NCBI RefSeq assembly: GCF_044457565.1
Contig: NZ_JBITGZ010000022.1
Span: 1-64,000, forward strand
Reading direction: 5' to 3'
Source of the DNA: Kitasatospora sp044457565
GTDB taxonomy: Bacteria; Actinomycetota; Actinomycetes; Streptomycetales; Streptomycetaceae
DNA length: 64,000 bases
How positions within the stretch are numbered: position 1 is the first letter of the stretch; every line of letters starts with the position of its first letter. Shown piece by piece: positions 27,832 through 36,229 of this stretch. A program made the position numbers and the translations under genes. The notes beneath the pieces were generated by a model that was given only the letters and a program-made list of their open reading frames with translations, was not told the origin of the DNA and made no database searches.

Positions 27832-28901
27832 CCACGCCCGAGGAGCACCCCCGGCCGCCGATCCCCGGCCCGGCCTCCGAGCCGCCCTCCGAGCCGTTCT
27901 CCGGGCCGTTGTCCGGTCCGAAGCCGCGCAGGCGCCCCCTGGGCCTCCCCGGCCGGCCGCCCGAGGCCCGGTGGCCCGGGTCGGCTGCGGACCCGGTGGC
28001 GCCCCCGCGCACGCCCGTCACGGTGCTCCGGGCGCCCGAGACGCTCCCGCCGGCGCGCACCGGCGCACAGCCACCCCGCCGGGACGAGAGCCGGGACGAG
28101 CCCCGGCAGCAGGGCCCGGACGCGGCGCAGGCGCCCGTACGGCCCGAGCCCGTCGCGCTCCTGGTGCACCAGAAGTCGGCCGGTCCGACTTCCCGCTCCG
28201 GTGAGGGTGAGGTTGAGGGAGGCGGTGGCGGTGATGGTGAGGTTGAGGGTGGGGGCGGCGGGGGAGCGGCCGGCGTCACGCTGAAGGCGGGGCTGGAGGC
28301 GATCCTGATGGTCGTCGACGAACCGGCCGCCGAGGCGCAGCTGGCGGCGGTGCTGGAACGGCCCCGCGCCGAGGTGGCGGCCGCACTGCGGGAGCTGGCG
28401 GCGCAGTACACGGCACAGGGGCGCGGGTTCGACCTGCGGCTGGTGGCCGGCGGCTGGCGGTTCTACAGCCGGGAGGACTGCGCGGAGGTGGTCGAGCGGT
28501 TCGTGCTGGACGGCCAGCGGGCCCGTCTGACGCAGGCCGCACTGGAGACGCTGGCGGTCGTCGCATACCGGCAGCCGGTGTCCAGATCGCGGGTATCGGC
28601 CGTCCGTGGTGTGAACTGCGACGGTGTGATGCGTACCCTGGTACAGCGAGGACTGGTGGAAGAGACCGGGTCCGAGCCCGAAACAGGTGCGATCCTGTAT
28701 CGGACGACGAGCTACTTCCTGGAACGGATGGGGCTCCGCGGCTTGGACGAGCTGCCGGAGCTCGCGCCCTTCCTGCCTGAGGTCGACGACGTGGAAGCGG
28801 AGTCCCTGGAAGGCACGATGATCGCGGAGGCGGTCGCCGCCGCTGCCGCGCACACCGCGGACGGCAGCGGAGAGACCGGTCGGGCCGTGCCTGATCGGTA
28901 G
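27828..28901 (+). CDS. scpB: Segregation and condensation protein B
   Basis: 357 residues, clearly longer than the usual 190-220. Residues 1-145 are an added Pro/Arg- then Gly/Glu-rich disordered region, ending in a duplicated linker (GEVEGGGGG twice). The conserved tandem winged helices start at GVTLKAGLEAILMVVDEP and include RLTQAALETLAVVAYRQPV and VRGVNCDGVMRTLVQRGLV. It is a dimeric partner of ScpA and SMC. The N-terminal extension is unlike the family core but fits the window's general taste for disordered leaders. Confidence 0.95.
   Translation: MTTPEEHPRPPIPGPASEPPSEPFSGPLSGPKPRRRPLGLPGRPPEARWPGSAADPVAPPRTPVTVLRAPETLPPARTGAQPPRRDESRDEPRQQGPDAAQAPVRPEPVALLVHQKSAGPTSRSGEGEVEGGGGGDGEVEGGGGGGAAGVTLKAGLEAILMVVDEPAAEAQLAAVLERPRAEVAAALRELAAQYTAQGRGFDLRLVAGGWRFYSREDCAEVVERFVLDGQRARLTQAALETLAVVAYRQPVSRSRVSAVRGVNCDGVMRTLVQRGLVEETGSEPETGAILYRTTSYFLERMGLRGLDELPELAPFLPEVDDVEAESLEGTMIAEAVAAAAAHTADGSGETGRAVPDR
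28201..28266 (+). repeat. Imperfect 36-bp duplication in scpB linker
   Basis: GGTGAGGTTGAGGG followed by a (GGC/GGT) tract occurs twice, encoding EVEGGGGG twice. It is a recent in-frame duplication within the disordered linker. Confidence 0.7.
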
Positions 28902-28965
28902 GGGGCAGTGAGGTCGGCCGAAACGACTTGCACATCCCAGACGGAATCGACGTACGGACTTTTTG

Positions 28966-30360
28966 ATGCGTAGCAGTGGCAACGGCAGGAACAGCAGCGG
29001 CGGCGGCAGCGGTCGTGGCGGACAGGGCGGGGGCCGGGGCGGCAGCTCCTTCGGGGGTGGCGGCGGTTCCTACGGCGGCGGCCGGGGCGGCCAGCAGGGC
29101 GGTGGCCAGGGCGGCCGCGGGGGCTCGTCCTCGCGCGGCGGCTCGGGCTCGTCCGGTGGCGGCTCGTACAGTGGCGGCCGTGGCGGCCAGGGCGGTGGTG
29201 GCTCGTACAGCGGCGGCCGTGGTGGCCAGGGCGGCGGCGGTTCGTACAGTGGCGGCCGTGGTGGCCAGGGCGGCGGGGGCTCGTACAGCGGCGGCCGTGG
29301 TGGCCAGGGCGGCGGGGGCTCGTACGACCGCCGGGACGACCGCAGGAGCGACCGGCGCGACGACCGCCCGCAGTACCCGGACCGTCCGCTGCGCCCCGAG
29401 GAGCGCCGCTACGACCGCCCCGAGTTCGGCGGCGGCCCCAACGCCACCCCGAGCCGTGGCGGCTACGCCGCTCGCCGCCCGTCGCCGGCCCCGCGCCCGC
29501 GCCGTGAGGGCCAGGGCGCCCCGGGTGACCCGCGCCGCCAGCCGCAGCGTTCGCGCGAGCTCCAGGCCAAGATCGAGGACGCCGTCCTCGCCCGGCACGA
29601 CAAGCCGGCCGTCAAGCTCCCCAAGACCTTCGGCGAGCCCGAGGGCGAGCGCCTGCAGAAGGTGCTGGCGCGCGCCGGCATCGGCAGCCGCCGGGCCTGC
29701 GAGGAGCTGATCGAGCAGGGCCGGGTCGAGGTCAACGGCCAGCGCGTCACCGAGCAGGGCAAGCGGGTGGACCCGGAGAACGACGAGATCAAGGTGGACG
29801 GCCTGACCGTCGCCACCCAGTCGTACCTGTTCTTCGCGCTGAACAAGCCGGCCGGCGTCGTCTCCACCATGGAGGACCCCGACGGCCGCCAGTGCCTGGG
29901 CGACTACGTGACCAACCGGGAGACCCGGCTGTTCCACGTCGGCCGCCTGGACACCGAGACCGAGGGCATCATCCTGCTCACCAACCACGGTGAGCTGGCC
30001 CACCGGCTGACCCACCCGCGCTACGGCGTGACCAAGACCTACCTGGCCGCCATCCAGGGCCCGATCCCGCGTGACCTGGGCAAGCAGCTGGCCAAGGGCA
30101 TCGAGCTGGAGGACGGCTTCGCCCGTGCCGACAGCTTCAAGGTGGTCTCGAACGTCGGCAAGAACTACCTGGTCGAGGTGACCCTGCACGAGGGCCGCAA
30201 GCACATCGTGCGCCGGATGCTCTCCGAGGCGGGCTTCCCGGTGGAGAAGCTGGTCCGGACCCACTTCGGGCCGATCGCCCTGGGCGACCAGAAGTCGGGC
30301 TGGCTGCGCCGCCTGACCAACCCGGAGGTCGGCCAGCTCATGCGCGAGGTCGGTCTGTAA
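28966..30360 (+). CDS. rluB: RluB-type 23S rRNA pseudouridine synthase with Gly-rich leader
   Basis: 464 residues from ATG 28966. Residues 1-115 are a Gly/Ser/Arg RGG-type region with four copies of a 13-residue unit (GSYSGGRGGQGGG); residues to about 215 are Arg/Asp/Pro-rich. The conserved part follows: S4 domain (QKVLARAGIGSRRACEELIE) and the RsuA/RluB catalytic motif GRLDTETEG with the nucleophilic Asp. Family members modify uridine in helix 80 of 23S rRNA. It lies downstream of scpB, the conserved order. The leader is likely an accessory RNA-binding tail. Confidence 0.94.
   Translation: MRSSGNGRNSSGGGSGRGGQGGGRGGSSFGGGGGSYGGGRGGQQGGGQGGRGGSSSRGGSGSSGGGSYSGGRGGQGGGGSYSGGRGGQGGGGSYSGGRGGQGGGGSYSGGRGGQGGGGSYDRRDDRRSDRRDDRPQYPDRPLRPEERRYDRPEFGGGPNATPSRGGYAARRPSPAPRPRREGQGAPGDPRRQPQRSRELQAKIEDAVLARHDKPAVKLPKTFGEPEGERLQKVLARAGIGSRRACEELIEQGRVEVNGQRVTEQGKRVDPENDEIKVDGLTVATQSYLFFALNKPAGVVSTMEDPDGRQCLGDYVTNRETRLFHVGRLDTETEGIILLTNHGELAHRLTHPRYGVTKTYLAAIQGPIPRDLGKQLAKGIELEDGFARADSFKVVSNVGKNYLVEVTLHEGRKHIVRRMLSEAGFPVEKLVRTHFGPIALGDQKSGWLRRLTNPEVGQLMREVGL
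29161..29316 (+). repeat. Four tandem 39-bp units in rluB
   Basis: Four in-frame copies of a 39-bp unit beginning GGCTCGTACAG and encoding GSYSGGRGGQGGG. The copies differ at only a few third positions. Confidence 0.92.
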
Positions 30361-30370
30361 TACCAGCTGA

Positions 30371-30406
30371 TGAGGGCCTCCCCGCCGAACGGCGGGGAGG
30401 CCCTCA
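30371..30406 (+). terminator. rluB terminator hairpin
   Basis: Perfect 16-bp arms TGAGGGCCTCCCCGCC / GGCGGGGAGGCCCTCA with loop GAAC, ten bases beyond the stop. Confidence 0.85.
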
Positions 30407-30464
30407 CGTCTGTCGGGTGGAGTGCTGTGAGCCTGACCGCACCGCCTTGTCAGCGCGCTGATCC

Positions 30465-30482
30465 GTGGCAGAGGATTGCCAC
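30465..30482. promoter_or_regulatory. 18-bp interrupted palindrome, candidate operator
   Basis: GTGGCA-N6-TGCCAC lies about 75 bp before the regulator start. The geometry fits a helix-turn-helix dimer and may be an autoregulatory site of the downstream gene. Confidence 0.4.
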
Positions 30483-30554
30483 CGGAGAACGTCTCGCGAG
30501 TTGGCGGGACTGCGCCAGAACGAGAAGGCGCATGGTGAAGGGGGTAGCAGAGTC

Positions 30555-31535
30555 GTGTCCGAAGCACTCAGCGCGCTGGGACTGGCCGAGCCGGACGGGC
30601 GGGTCTACGCGGCGCTGGTGGCCAGCCCGCAGTCGACCGCCGAGGACCTGGCGGGCGCGTGTGGGCTGACGCTCCAGCAGAGCGGCAGGGCCCTGGACCG
30701 ATTGGCCCAGCACGGCATGGCCACCCGGGCACCGGTGGACCGCCAGCGCTTCCTGCCGGTCGCCCCCGACGTCGCCATCGGCACCCTGATCGGCCACCGC
30801 GAGTCCGAGCTGCGCCACGCCCGCGCCGAGATGCACCGGCTGATGGACGCGTTCCGCGAGGCCTCCCGCTACACCGACCCCGCCCACTCGGTGGAGGTGC
30901 TGACCGGCGGTGAGGCGATCGCCCAGCGGCTGGAGCACATCACCGAGACCAGCCAGTACCAGGTCCGCGGCTTCGACTGCCCGCCCTACATCCAGGACCC
31001 GGTGTCGGACATCCCGGTCCAGCGCCGGCGGATGAAGGAGGGGCTGCACTTCCGGACGATCTACGACCGGGAGGCGGTGGCCTGGCCCGGCCGGCTGGAG
31101 AAGGACATCCTGCCCGGCGTGGAGGACGGCGAGGAGGCCCGGGTGCGGCCCGTCCTCCCGATGAAGATGATCATGTCGGACGACCGGATGGCGATCGTCC
31201 CGATCAGCGTCGGTGACAGCGTCCTGGACGCCGCCTACGTGATCCACCCCTCCGCCCTGCTCCAGGCGCTGGACACGCTCTTCGAGGCGGAGTGGGAGCG
31301 CGCCGTCCAGCTTCAGGCGGCGATCGGCAGCGGGGACGGCTCGCTGGAGCCCGAAGCCGACCATCGCAAGTTGCTCGGGCTGCTCGCAGCCGGCCTCACC
31401 GACGAGTCGATCGCCCGCTCGCTCGGCTGGAGCGCCCGGACCACCCAGCGCCGGCTGCAGAGCCTGATGCGCGAGCTCGGCGCCACCACCCGCTTCCAGG
31501 CGGGCATGGCGGCCCGGGAGCGGGGCTGGCTCTAG
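30555..31535 (+). CDS. TrmB-like/LuxR-type helix-turn-helix regulator
   Basis: 326 residues from GTG 30555 behind GAAGGGGGT. The N-terminal 80 residues form a TrmB/MarR-like winged helix (AEDLAGACGLTLQQSGRALDRL). A central sensor-like region follows, and the C-terminal 60 residues are a LuxR-type HTH (LLGLLAAGLTDESIARSLGW then TQRRLQSLMRELGATTRF). Streptomyces genomes have many such two-HTH proteins, some linked to development or secondary metabolism. It stands alone after the rluB terminator, with a palindrome upstream. Confidence 0.87.
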   Translation: MSEALSALGLAEPDGRVYAALVASPQSTAEDLAGACGLTLQQSGRALDRLAQHGMATRAPVDRQRFLPVAPDVAIGTLIGHRESELRHARAEMHRLMDAFREASRYTDPAHSVEVLTGGEAIAQRLEHITETSQYQVRGFDCPPYIQDPVSDIPVQRRRMKEGLHFRTIYDREAVAWPGRLEKDILPGVEDGEEARVRPVLPMKMIMSDDRMAIVPISVGDSVLDAAYVIHPSALLQALDTLFEAEWERAVQLQAAIGSGDGSLEPEADHRKLLGLLAAGLTDESIARSLGWSARTTQRRLQSLMRELGATTRFQAGMAARERGWL

Positions 31536-31608
31536 CCGGCCGGCCGCGCGCGCCCTCGGTTCCCCGGGTGCCTCGGCTGCCTCGGCTCCGTCAGTCGCCG
31601 CGGCTGCC

Positions 31609-31971
31609 TCAGCTCCACGGCGACAGGGCCGCCCAGCGGCCGTCCGGGCCGCGCTCGACCTTCTCCAGGCCGACCACCGCGGTGCGGTTCAGCCGCCCGT
31701 AGATGTGGGGGAACAGCACCCCCGGCGTGGCACCGGGCGGCGGGGCGCCGTGCGGTGCCTCCCACTTGACCATCGGCTCCACCAGTGCCTCCTCGATCAG
31801 CAGCGCCATCAGCGGTTCGCGGGCGGTGGCGTAGTAGGCGTTGGCGACCGCCAGCAACGTCTGCTCGTCGGCCGAGCAGTGGATGAACCCGTCGGTCAGC
31901 AGCGAGGCGGTGGCGTACGGCCGCCCCGGGTCGGCGAGCCAGTCGTCCAGGGGAGTGAGGTGCAGGATCAT
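31609..31971 (-). CDS. DUF952 family protein
   Basis: 120 residues. The GFIHCSADEQTLLAVANAYY and FPHIYGRLN segments are the DUF952 signature. This small fold is related to glutathione-S-transferase-like or ADP-ribosyl-transferase-like superfamilies in some classifications and has no established activity. Complete, with no partner gene. Confidence 0.85.
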   Translation of the reverse strand: MILHLTPLDDWLADPGRPYATASLLTDGFIHCSADEQTLLAVANAYYATAREPLMALLIEEALVEPMVKWEAPHGAPPPGATPGVLFPHIYGRLNRTAVVGLEKVERGPDGRWAALSPWS

Positions 31972-32160
31972 GCTCCTTTTGTACCTGACCGGCTGTCACG
32001 GCGCGGTGCCGCGGCGCTGGGGTCGCAGGCGGGTCGGCGGGCGACGGTTCAGTGCCCGGGCTGCACGGCGGGGGTCGGCCCGTAGCGGTATCGCCCCGGG
32101 GGGCGATACCGGGCGCGGCACCCGCGCCTGGGCGCGGCACCCTCGCTCAGCGGCGGGGGT

Positions 32161-33705
32161 TCACAGTCCCGCCACCTTCGCCGAGGCCGAGACCTCGTAC
32201 ACCAGCGTGAGCGTCCGCCGGGCACCCGGGGCGAGCGCGAGGTCCCACCGGACGATGCCCTCGGCGTCGACGGCGTCCGGGGCGGGCGAGCACTCCTCCT
32301 TGCGCAGCCGCACCTCCACCGCCGACACCTCGGAGACCGGGACGCGCTCGCGCACCACGACCACCTGCTCGTCCCGCTCCTCCGGCCCGGAGAAGCGCGA
32401 GACGTACAGCCGGACGGTACGCGTGGTGACGGTGCGCTGGGTGAGGCCGGTGGTGGCGGTGTGCTCCCCGGTCTCGCGGACCACCCGGTAGCCGTCCGAG
32501 CTGCCGAACGCCAGCTCGGCGTCGGCACCGGCGGCGGTGAAGCGCAGTTCGCCGCGCCCGGTGAAGCCACTGCCGCGCACCAGCTCCACCGGCCCCGCCA
32601 GCAGCGCGTGCCCGGCGCCGTTGCGGAACCGCACCACCTGGGTGACCAGCGGCGACAGCTCGGGCGCGCAGGCGTACTCGCTGCTCGCCGAGGTGCTGAA
32701 GGCGCCCAGCGGCACCCGGTGGGCCCGGCCGTCGGAGGGGATCGTCGCCGGGGCGGGCGCGGGCAGCACCCGCACCTCACCGCCGTCGTCCACGCCCGGG
32801 ACGGCGGCCGAGGGCCCGAGCGTGCTGACCGCCTCCTCGCGCAGCTCGACCTCGACCGTGCGGCGCTCCTCGGCGCTGCGCTCGCGCAGCGAGAGCCGGT
32901 CCTCGGTGAGCGAGGGCGGCTCGGTGGCGAGCGCGGAGCGGGCGGTGGAGAGCGTCAGCCGTACGCCCTGCCAGTCCTCGCCGGTGCGCTGCCAGACCAC
33001 CGCCTCCGATTCCAGTCGCAGCGCGCCGTCCGCCAGCGTCGCGCGGTAGGAGGGCCGCCACAGCGCGCACGGGACGAGATGGCTGACGGTCAGCCGGGCC
33101 GGCCCCGCCGTCGCCGCCTCGACGGTGACCTCCAGGTGGGCGGTCAGCTCGGCCGGCTCCTCCTCGGCCAGTGCCAGGGCGGCGTCGGCCTGCTCGCGCT
33201 CGGCCCCCAGCGTGCGCAGCCGGGAGTGCACCACGCGCAGCTCCTCGCCGTAGCGCTCGCGTTCGGTGTCCACCCGGTCCAGTTCGCGAGCCCAGCGGGC
33301 CCGTTCGATCTCGCCCCGGCCGGCGCCCTCGCCGATCTCCCGCAGCAGGTCGGCCGCCAGCTGGGCGAGCAGCGCCAGCCGGGCATCGAGCCGGCCGCGC
33401 TCGCGGCCGAGCTCCTCCAGCAGCTCGTCCAGTTCGTGTACTCGCCGGCGCAGCTCGGAGTCCTCCGGGCCGGGTGGCAGCGGCGCGCGCGGGGTCCAGG
33501 CGCGCACCACCCGGGCATCCAGGACGCGCACGCCTGGGCGGTCGCACTCGGCGCGCAGGGTCCGGTCGACGGCCAGCGCGGTGAGCGGGCCCAGTCGCAG
33601 CCGCTGCACACCGGCGGCGAGTTCGACCCGGGCGGTGCGCTCCAGCTGGCTGCGGTCCTCCAGGCAGGTGACCGCCGTGACCGGGAGCGGAATGGTGCTG
33701 GGCAT
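32161..33705 (-). CDS. DUF4139 (MuiA-like) protein, shorter copy
   Basis: 514 residues. It starts with a DUF4140-like beta domain (VTAVTCLEDRSQLERTARVE), has a central coiled coil (about 100-200; ELDELLEELGRERGRLDARL), then a DUF4139 beta-rich C-terminal half (VSHLVPCALWRPSYRATLADG). The family was named mucoidy inhibitor MuiA in Azotobacter; the mechanism is unknown. There is no signal peptide. It follows its larger paralogue with only three bases between, so the pair is one operon. Confidence 0.85.
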   Translation of the reverse strand: MPSTIPLPVTAVTCLEDRSQLERTARVELAAGVQRLRLGPLTALAVDRTLRAECDRPGVRVLDARVVRAWTPRAPLPPGPEDSELRRRVHELDELLEELGRERGRLDARLALLAQLAADLLREIGEGAGRGEIERARWARELDRVDTERERYGEELRVVHSRLRTLGAEREQADAALALAEEEPAELTAHLEVTVEAATAGPARLTVSHLVPCALWRPSYRATLADGALRLESEAVVWQRTGEDWQGVRLTLSTARSALATEPPSLTEDRLSLRERSAEERRTVEVELREEAVSTLGPSAAVPGVDDGGEVRVLPAPAPATIPSDGRAHRVPLGAFSTSASSEYACAPELSPLVTQVVRFRNGAGHALLAGPVELVRGSGFTGRGELRFTAAGADAELAFGSSDGYRVVRETGEHTATTGLTQRTVTTRTVRLYVSRFSGPEERDEQVVVVRERVPVSEVSAVEVRLRKEECSPAPDAVDAEGIVRWDLALAPGARRTLTLVYEVSASAKVAGL

Positions 33706-33708
33706 GGG

Positions 33709-35889
33709 TCAGTTCCTCCGGTTTCCGCCGACGATGGCCTTGCCGGCCGGGATGCGGATCTCGTAGCCGCCGTCGAGCTCGGCCCGGCCGCCGGCCGGCA
33801 GCTCGACCCGCCACAGGCGGGTGCCGGGCGGGCAGTCCGGTGTGGGCTCCCCGGGCGCCAGCCAGCCGCCGGTACGCTCCTCGATCCTGATCTCGGCCTC
33901 GGAGGCGACCGGGACACGCTCGCGGACCTCCACGGTGACCGGGTGGCCGAGCCGGTTGGCGAGCTCCACGTGCACCCGGTGGTCGAGCACGGTGGTGTTG
34001 TTGAGCATCCCCGCGGTGGACTCGCGCAGCTCGGTGCGGCGGGCCACCTCGATGCTCTCGGTCACACCGAGGCCCAGGCGGCGGGTGCCGCCGGGGGCGA
34101 GCGTGGCCAGCGCGGCGGTGAGCAGGAAGTCCCCGTCCACCGTCACCTCCACCGGGCCGGCCAGCAGCGCCCGGGTGGTGTCGTTGGCGAGCACCAGGGT
34201 GCCGTACACCCGCTCCTCGACGGACGGGACGCAGACGTACTCCGGCCGCAGGCTCACCGGGATCTCGCCGACCGTGACGGTGTGCCAGGTGCCGTCGGAG
34301 GGGATGTCGGCGGGCGCCGCGGCGTCGAAGCGGTGGTCGAAGGAGCCGGCCGAGCGGCGCGGCGGGACGGCGTGCGCGGGCAGCGGCAGCGCGGCGACCA
34401 CCTGGCCGGCCAGGGCGGCCGCACCGGACGGGCCGTACGGGTCGGAGGGGCCGGAGGAGCCGTACGGGCTCCCGGGGGCGGCCGGGTGCAGCCGGCCCCG
34501 GCGGGCGGCGGACTCACCCGGGCCGGCCAGGGTCAGCGCGGGGTAGTCGAGCAGCGCCGCGTCGGGCACCGGCGGGCCGGCGGGCGGCGCGGGCCTGGCA
34601 CCCTCCGGCGCGCCCCCGAAGCCGGCGCCCCGAGGGGCGGCCATCCGGGCTGCGGCCATCGGCGCGGCGGCCGCCTGCGGGGCGGGCGCGCCCCCCGGCG
34701 CGGGCGGCGGAGCGCCGTACCCCGCGAACGAGCGCAGTCCGCCGGGCGGCGCGGGCATCGGGGGCCGGGGGACGGAGGGCGGCGCGGGGGGCGAGGCCAG
34801 CATCCAGTCCTCGCTCGCTCCGCCACCGTCGGGCAGGGCGCCGCCGGCGCGTCCGCCCGCCCCGGCGAGCGGACGGAGTGCGCGCTCCGGGCGCGGGCCG
34901 GCGGCCTCGTAGCCCGTGAAGAGGTCGGCCAGGCCGCTCGGCGGCTCCCGCCAGCCCGAGGGCGGCGGGGCCGGCTGGCTGCGGCCGATCCGCAGCGAAC
35001 GCAGGCGGGGCAGATCGGTGCGGCGCTCCAGGTCGGCGCTGGAGAGCGCGAGCCGCACGCCCGTCCAGTCCTCGCCGGTCTGCTGCGCCACCGAGGCCCG
35101 CAGGACGAGGCTGCCGGTGTCGGACCCCTGGCGGTAGGCGAGCCGGTACCCGGGTACCCAGCGCGCGCCGGGGACGCCGTACTCCAGCTCGATCTCCAGG
35201 CGGGCGCCGGGGTGCGGTGCGGGTTGCGACGCGGGTGGTGCGTCCTGGGGCGATTCCGGCCCGGCGGCCGGTCCGACGAGGGTCAGCAGGACGGTCGCGG
35301 TGGTCTCCACCGGCTCCGCCGACCCGGCGGTGGACGCGCGTTCGAGCTGCTCGGTGAGCACCTCGGTCTCGTGCTCGGCTAGCCGCAGCTGCCTGGCAAG
35401 CTCCCCGGCCCGGCTCTGCAACCCGGCGAGGCGCTCGTCGACGAAGTCCGCGAGCTCCAGCCAGGCATCCGCCGGCGTCCGACGGTGCGGCTCCTCGCGC
35501 CTGCGCGGCGGGGGGACGGCCCGCAGAGCGGCCGTCTCCTCGATCCGGGCCGCCGCCCGCCGGTGGCGCTCGCGCAGGGCGCTCTCCCGCTCCCGCGCCT
35601 CGTCCACGCGCCGGCGCAGCTCGGGCAGCTCGTCGGCGGTGCGCAGCTCGGCCACGGGCTCCAGCCGGGCCTCGGTGACGCTCCAGCCGGTGGCCCCGCC
35701 GACCACTCTGGCGCGCAGCGATCTGCCGTCCAGCACCCGCGGCAGCCCGGTCAGCCGTACCCGGCCGTCCGGTGGGACGGGCCCGTCGGCCCGTCGTCGG
35801 CACACCGCCCCCGCGGCGTACACCACCACGGAGTCGAGTGCCGACCCCCAGCTCTGGACCGTGCCGCTCTGGACCGCCTCAGCCGTCAC
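33709..35889 (-). CDS. DUF4139 (MuiA-like) protein, longer copy
   Basis: 726 residues. GTG 35889 is chosen because GAAGGGG lies eight bases upstream and the domain begins at once (LDSVVVYAAGAVCRRRADG). It has the same DUF4140, coiled coil and DUF4139 layout as the next gene (ELEYGVPGARWVPGYRLAYR, GEDWTGVRLALSSADLE). An insertion of about 150 Pro/Gly/Ala-rich residues interrupts DUF4139 around residues 360-510. The two paralogues probably act together, perhaps as hetero-oligomers; this is an inference from the operon. Confidence 0.85.
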   Translation of the reverse strand: MTAEAVQSGTVQSWGSALDSVVVYAAGAVCRRRADGPVPPDGRVRLTGLPRVLDGRSLRARVVGGATGWSVTEARLEPVAELRTADELPELRRRVDEARERESALRERHRRAAARIEETAALRAVPPPRRREEPHRRTPADAWLELADFVDERLAGLQSRAGELARQLRLAEHETEVLTEQLERASTAGSAEPVETTATVLLTLVGPAAGPESPQDAPPASQPAPHPGARLEIELEYGVPGARWVPGYRLAYRQGSDTGSLVLRASVAQQTGEDWTGVRLALSSADLERRTDLPRLRSLRIGRSQPAPPPSGWREPPSGLADLFTGYEAAGPRPERALRPLAGAGGRAGGALPDGGGASEDWMLASPPAPPSVPRPPMPAPPGGLRSFAGYGAPPPAPGGAPAPQAAAAPMAAARMAAPRGAGFGGAPEGARPAPPAGPPVPDAALLDYPALTLAGPGESAARRGRLHPAAPGSPYGSSGPSDPYGPSGAAALAGQVVAALPLPAHAVPPRRSAGSFDHRFDAAAPADIPSDGTWHTVTVGEIPVSLRPEYVCVPSVEERVYGTLVLANDTTRALLAGPVEVTVDGDFLLTAALATLAPGGTRRLGLGVTESIEVARRTELRESTAGMLNNTTVLDHRVHVELANRLGHPVTVEVRERVPVASEAEIRIEERTGGWLAPGEPTPDCPPGTRLWRVELPAGGRAELDGGYEIRIPAGKAIVGGNRRN

Positions 35890-36229
35890 CCCGATAGCCC
35901 CTTCGTCCGTGCCGGTGCCCGGCGCCTGTCCGGGCGCCCAGTCTGCCGCCCGCCGGGCGTGCTGTCCCCGGATTTCCGCCGCTCCGGGCGTGTGCCGTCT
36001 GGGACGGCCGCCGCACTCGCTCCGGTTCCGGGCCCGGCGCGGCCCGTGCGGTCCCGTACGGGCCGGGTGCGCCCCCGGCCCGACCGGTGTCCGTACGGGC
36101 CGGGTACGTCCCCGGGGCCGCCCCCGCCGGACCTCGCCGGGGGCGGCCCCGGGCCGCGGGCGGGCGCGGCGGTACGAGAGGATGGGTGGGCAACCGCACC
36201 AGGCCAGCCCGTCAGGAGACGTACCAGCC
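35890..36229. other. Divergent intergenic region, DUF4139 operon and tyrA
   Basis: 340 bp, extremely GC-rich, with the repeated word GTACGGGCCGGGT/CCGTACGGGCCGGG (about 36052-36110). No gene seen. It contains the tyrA ribosome binding site CAGGAGA near 36213. Confidence 0.5.
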
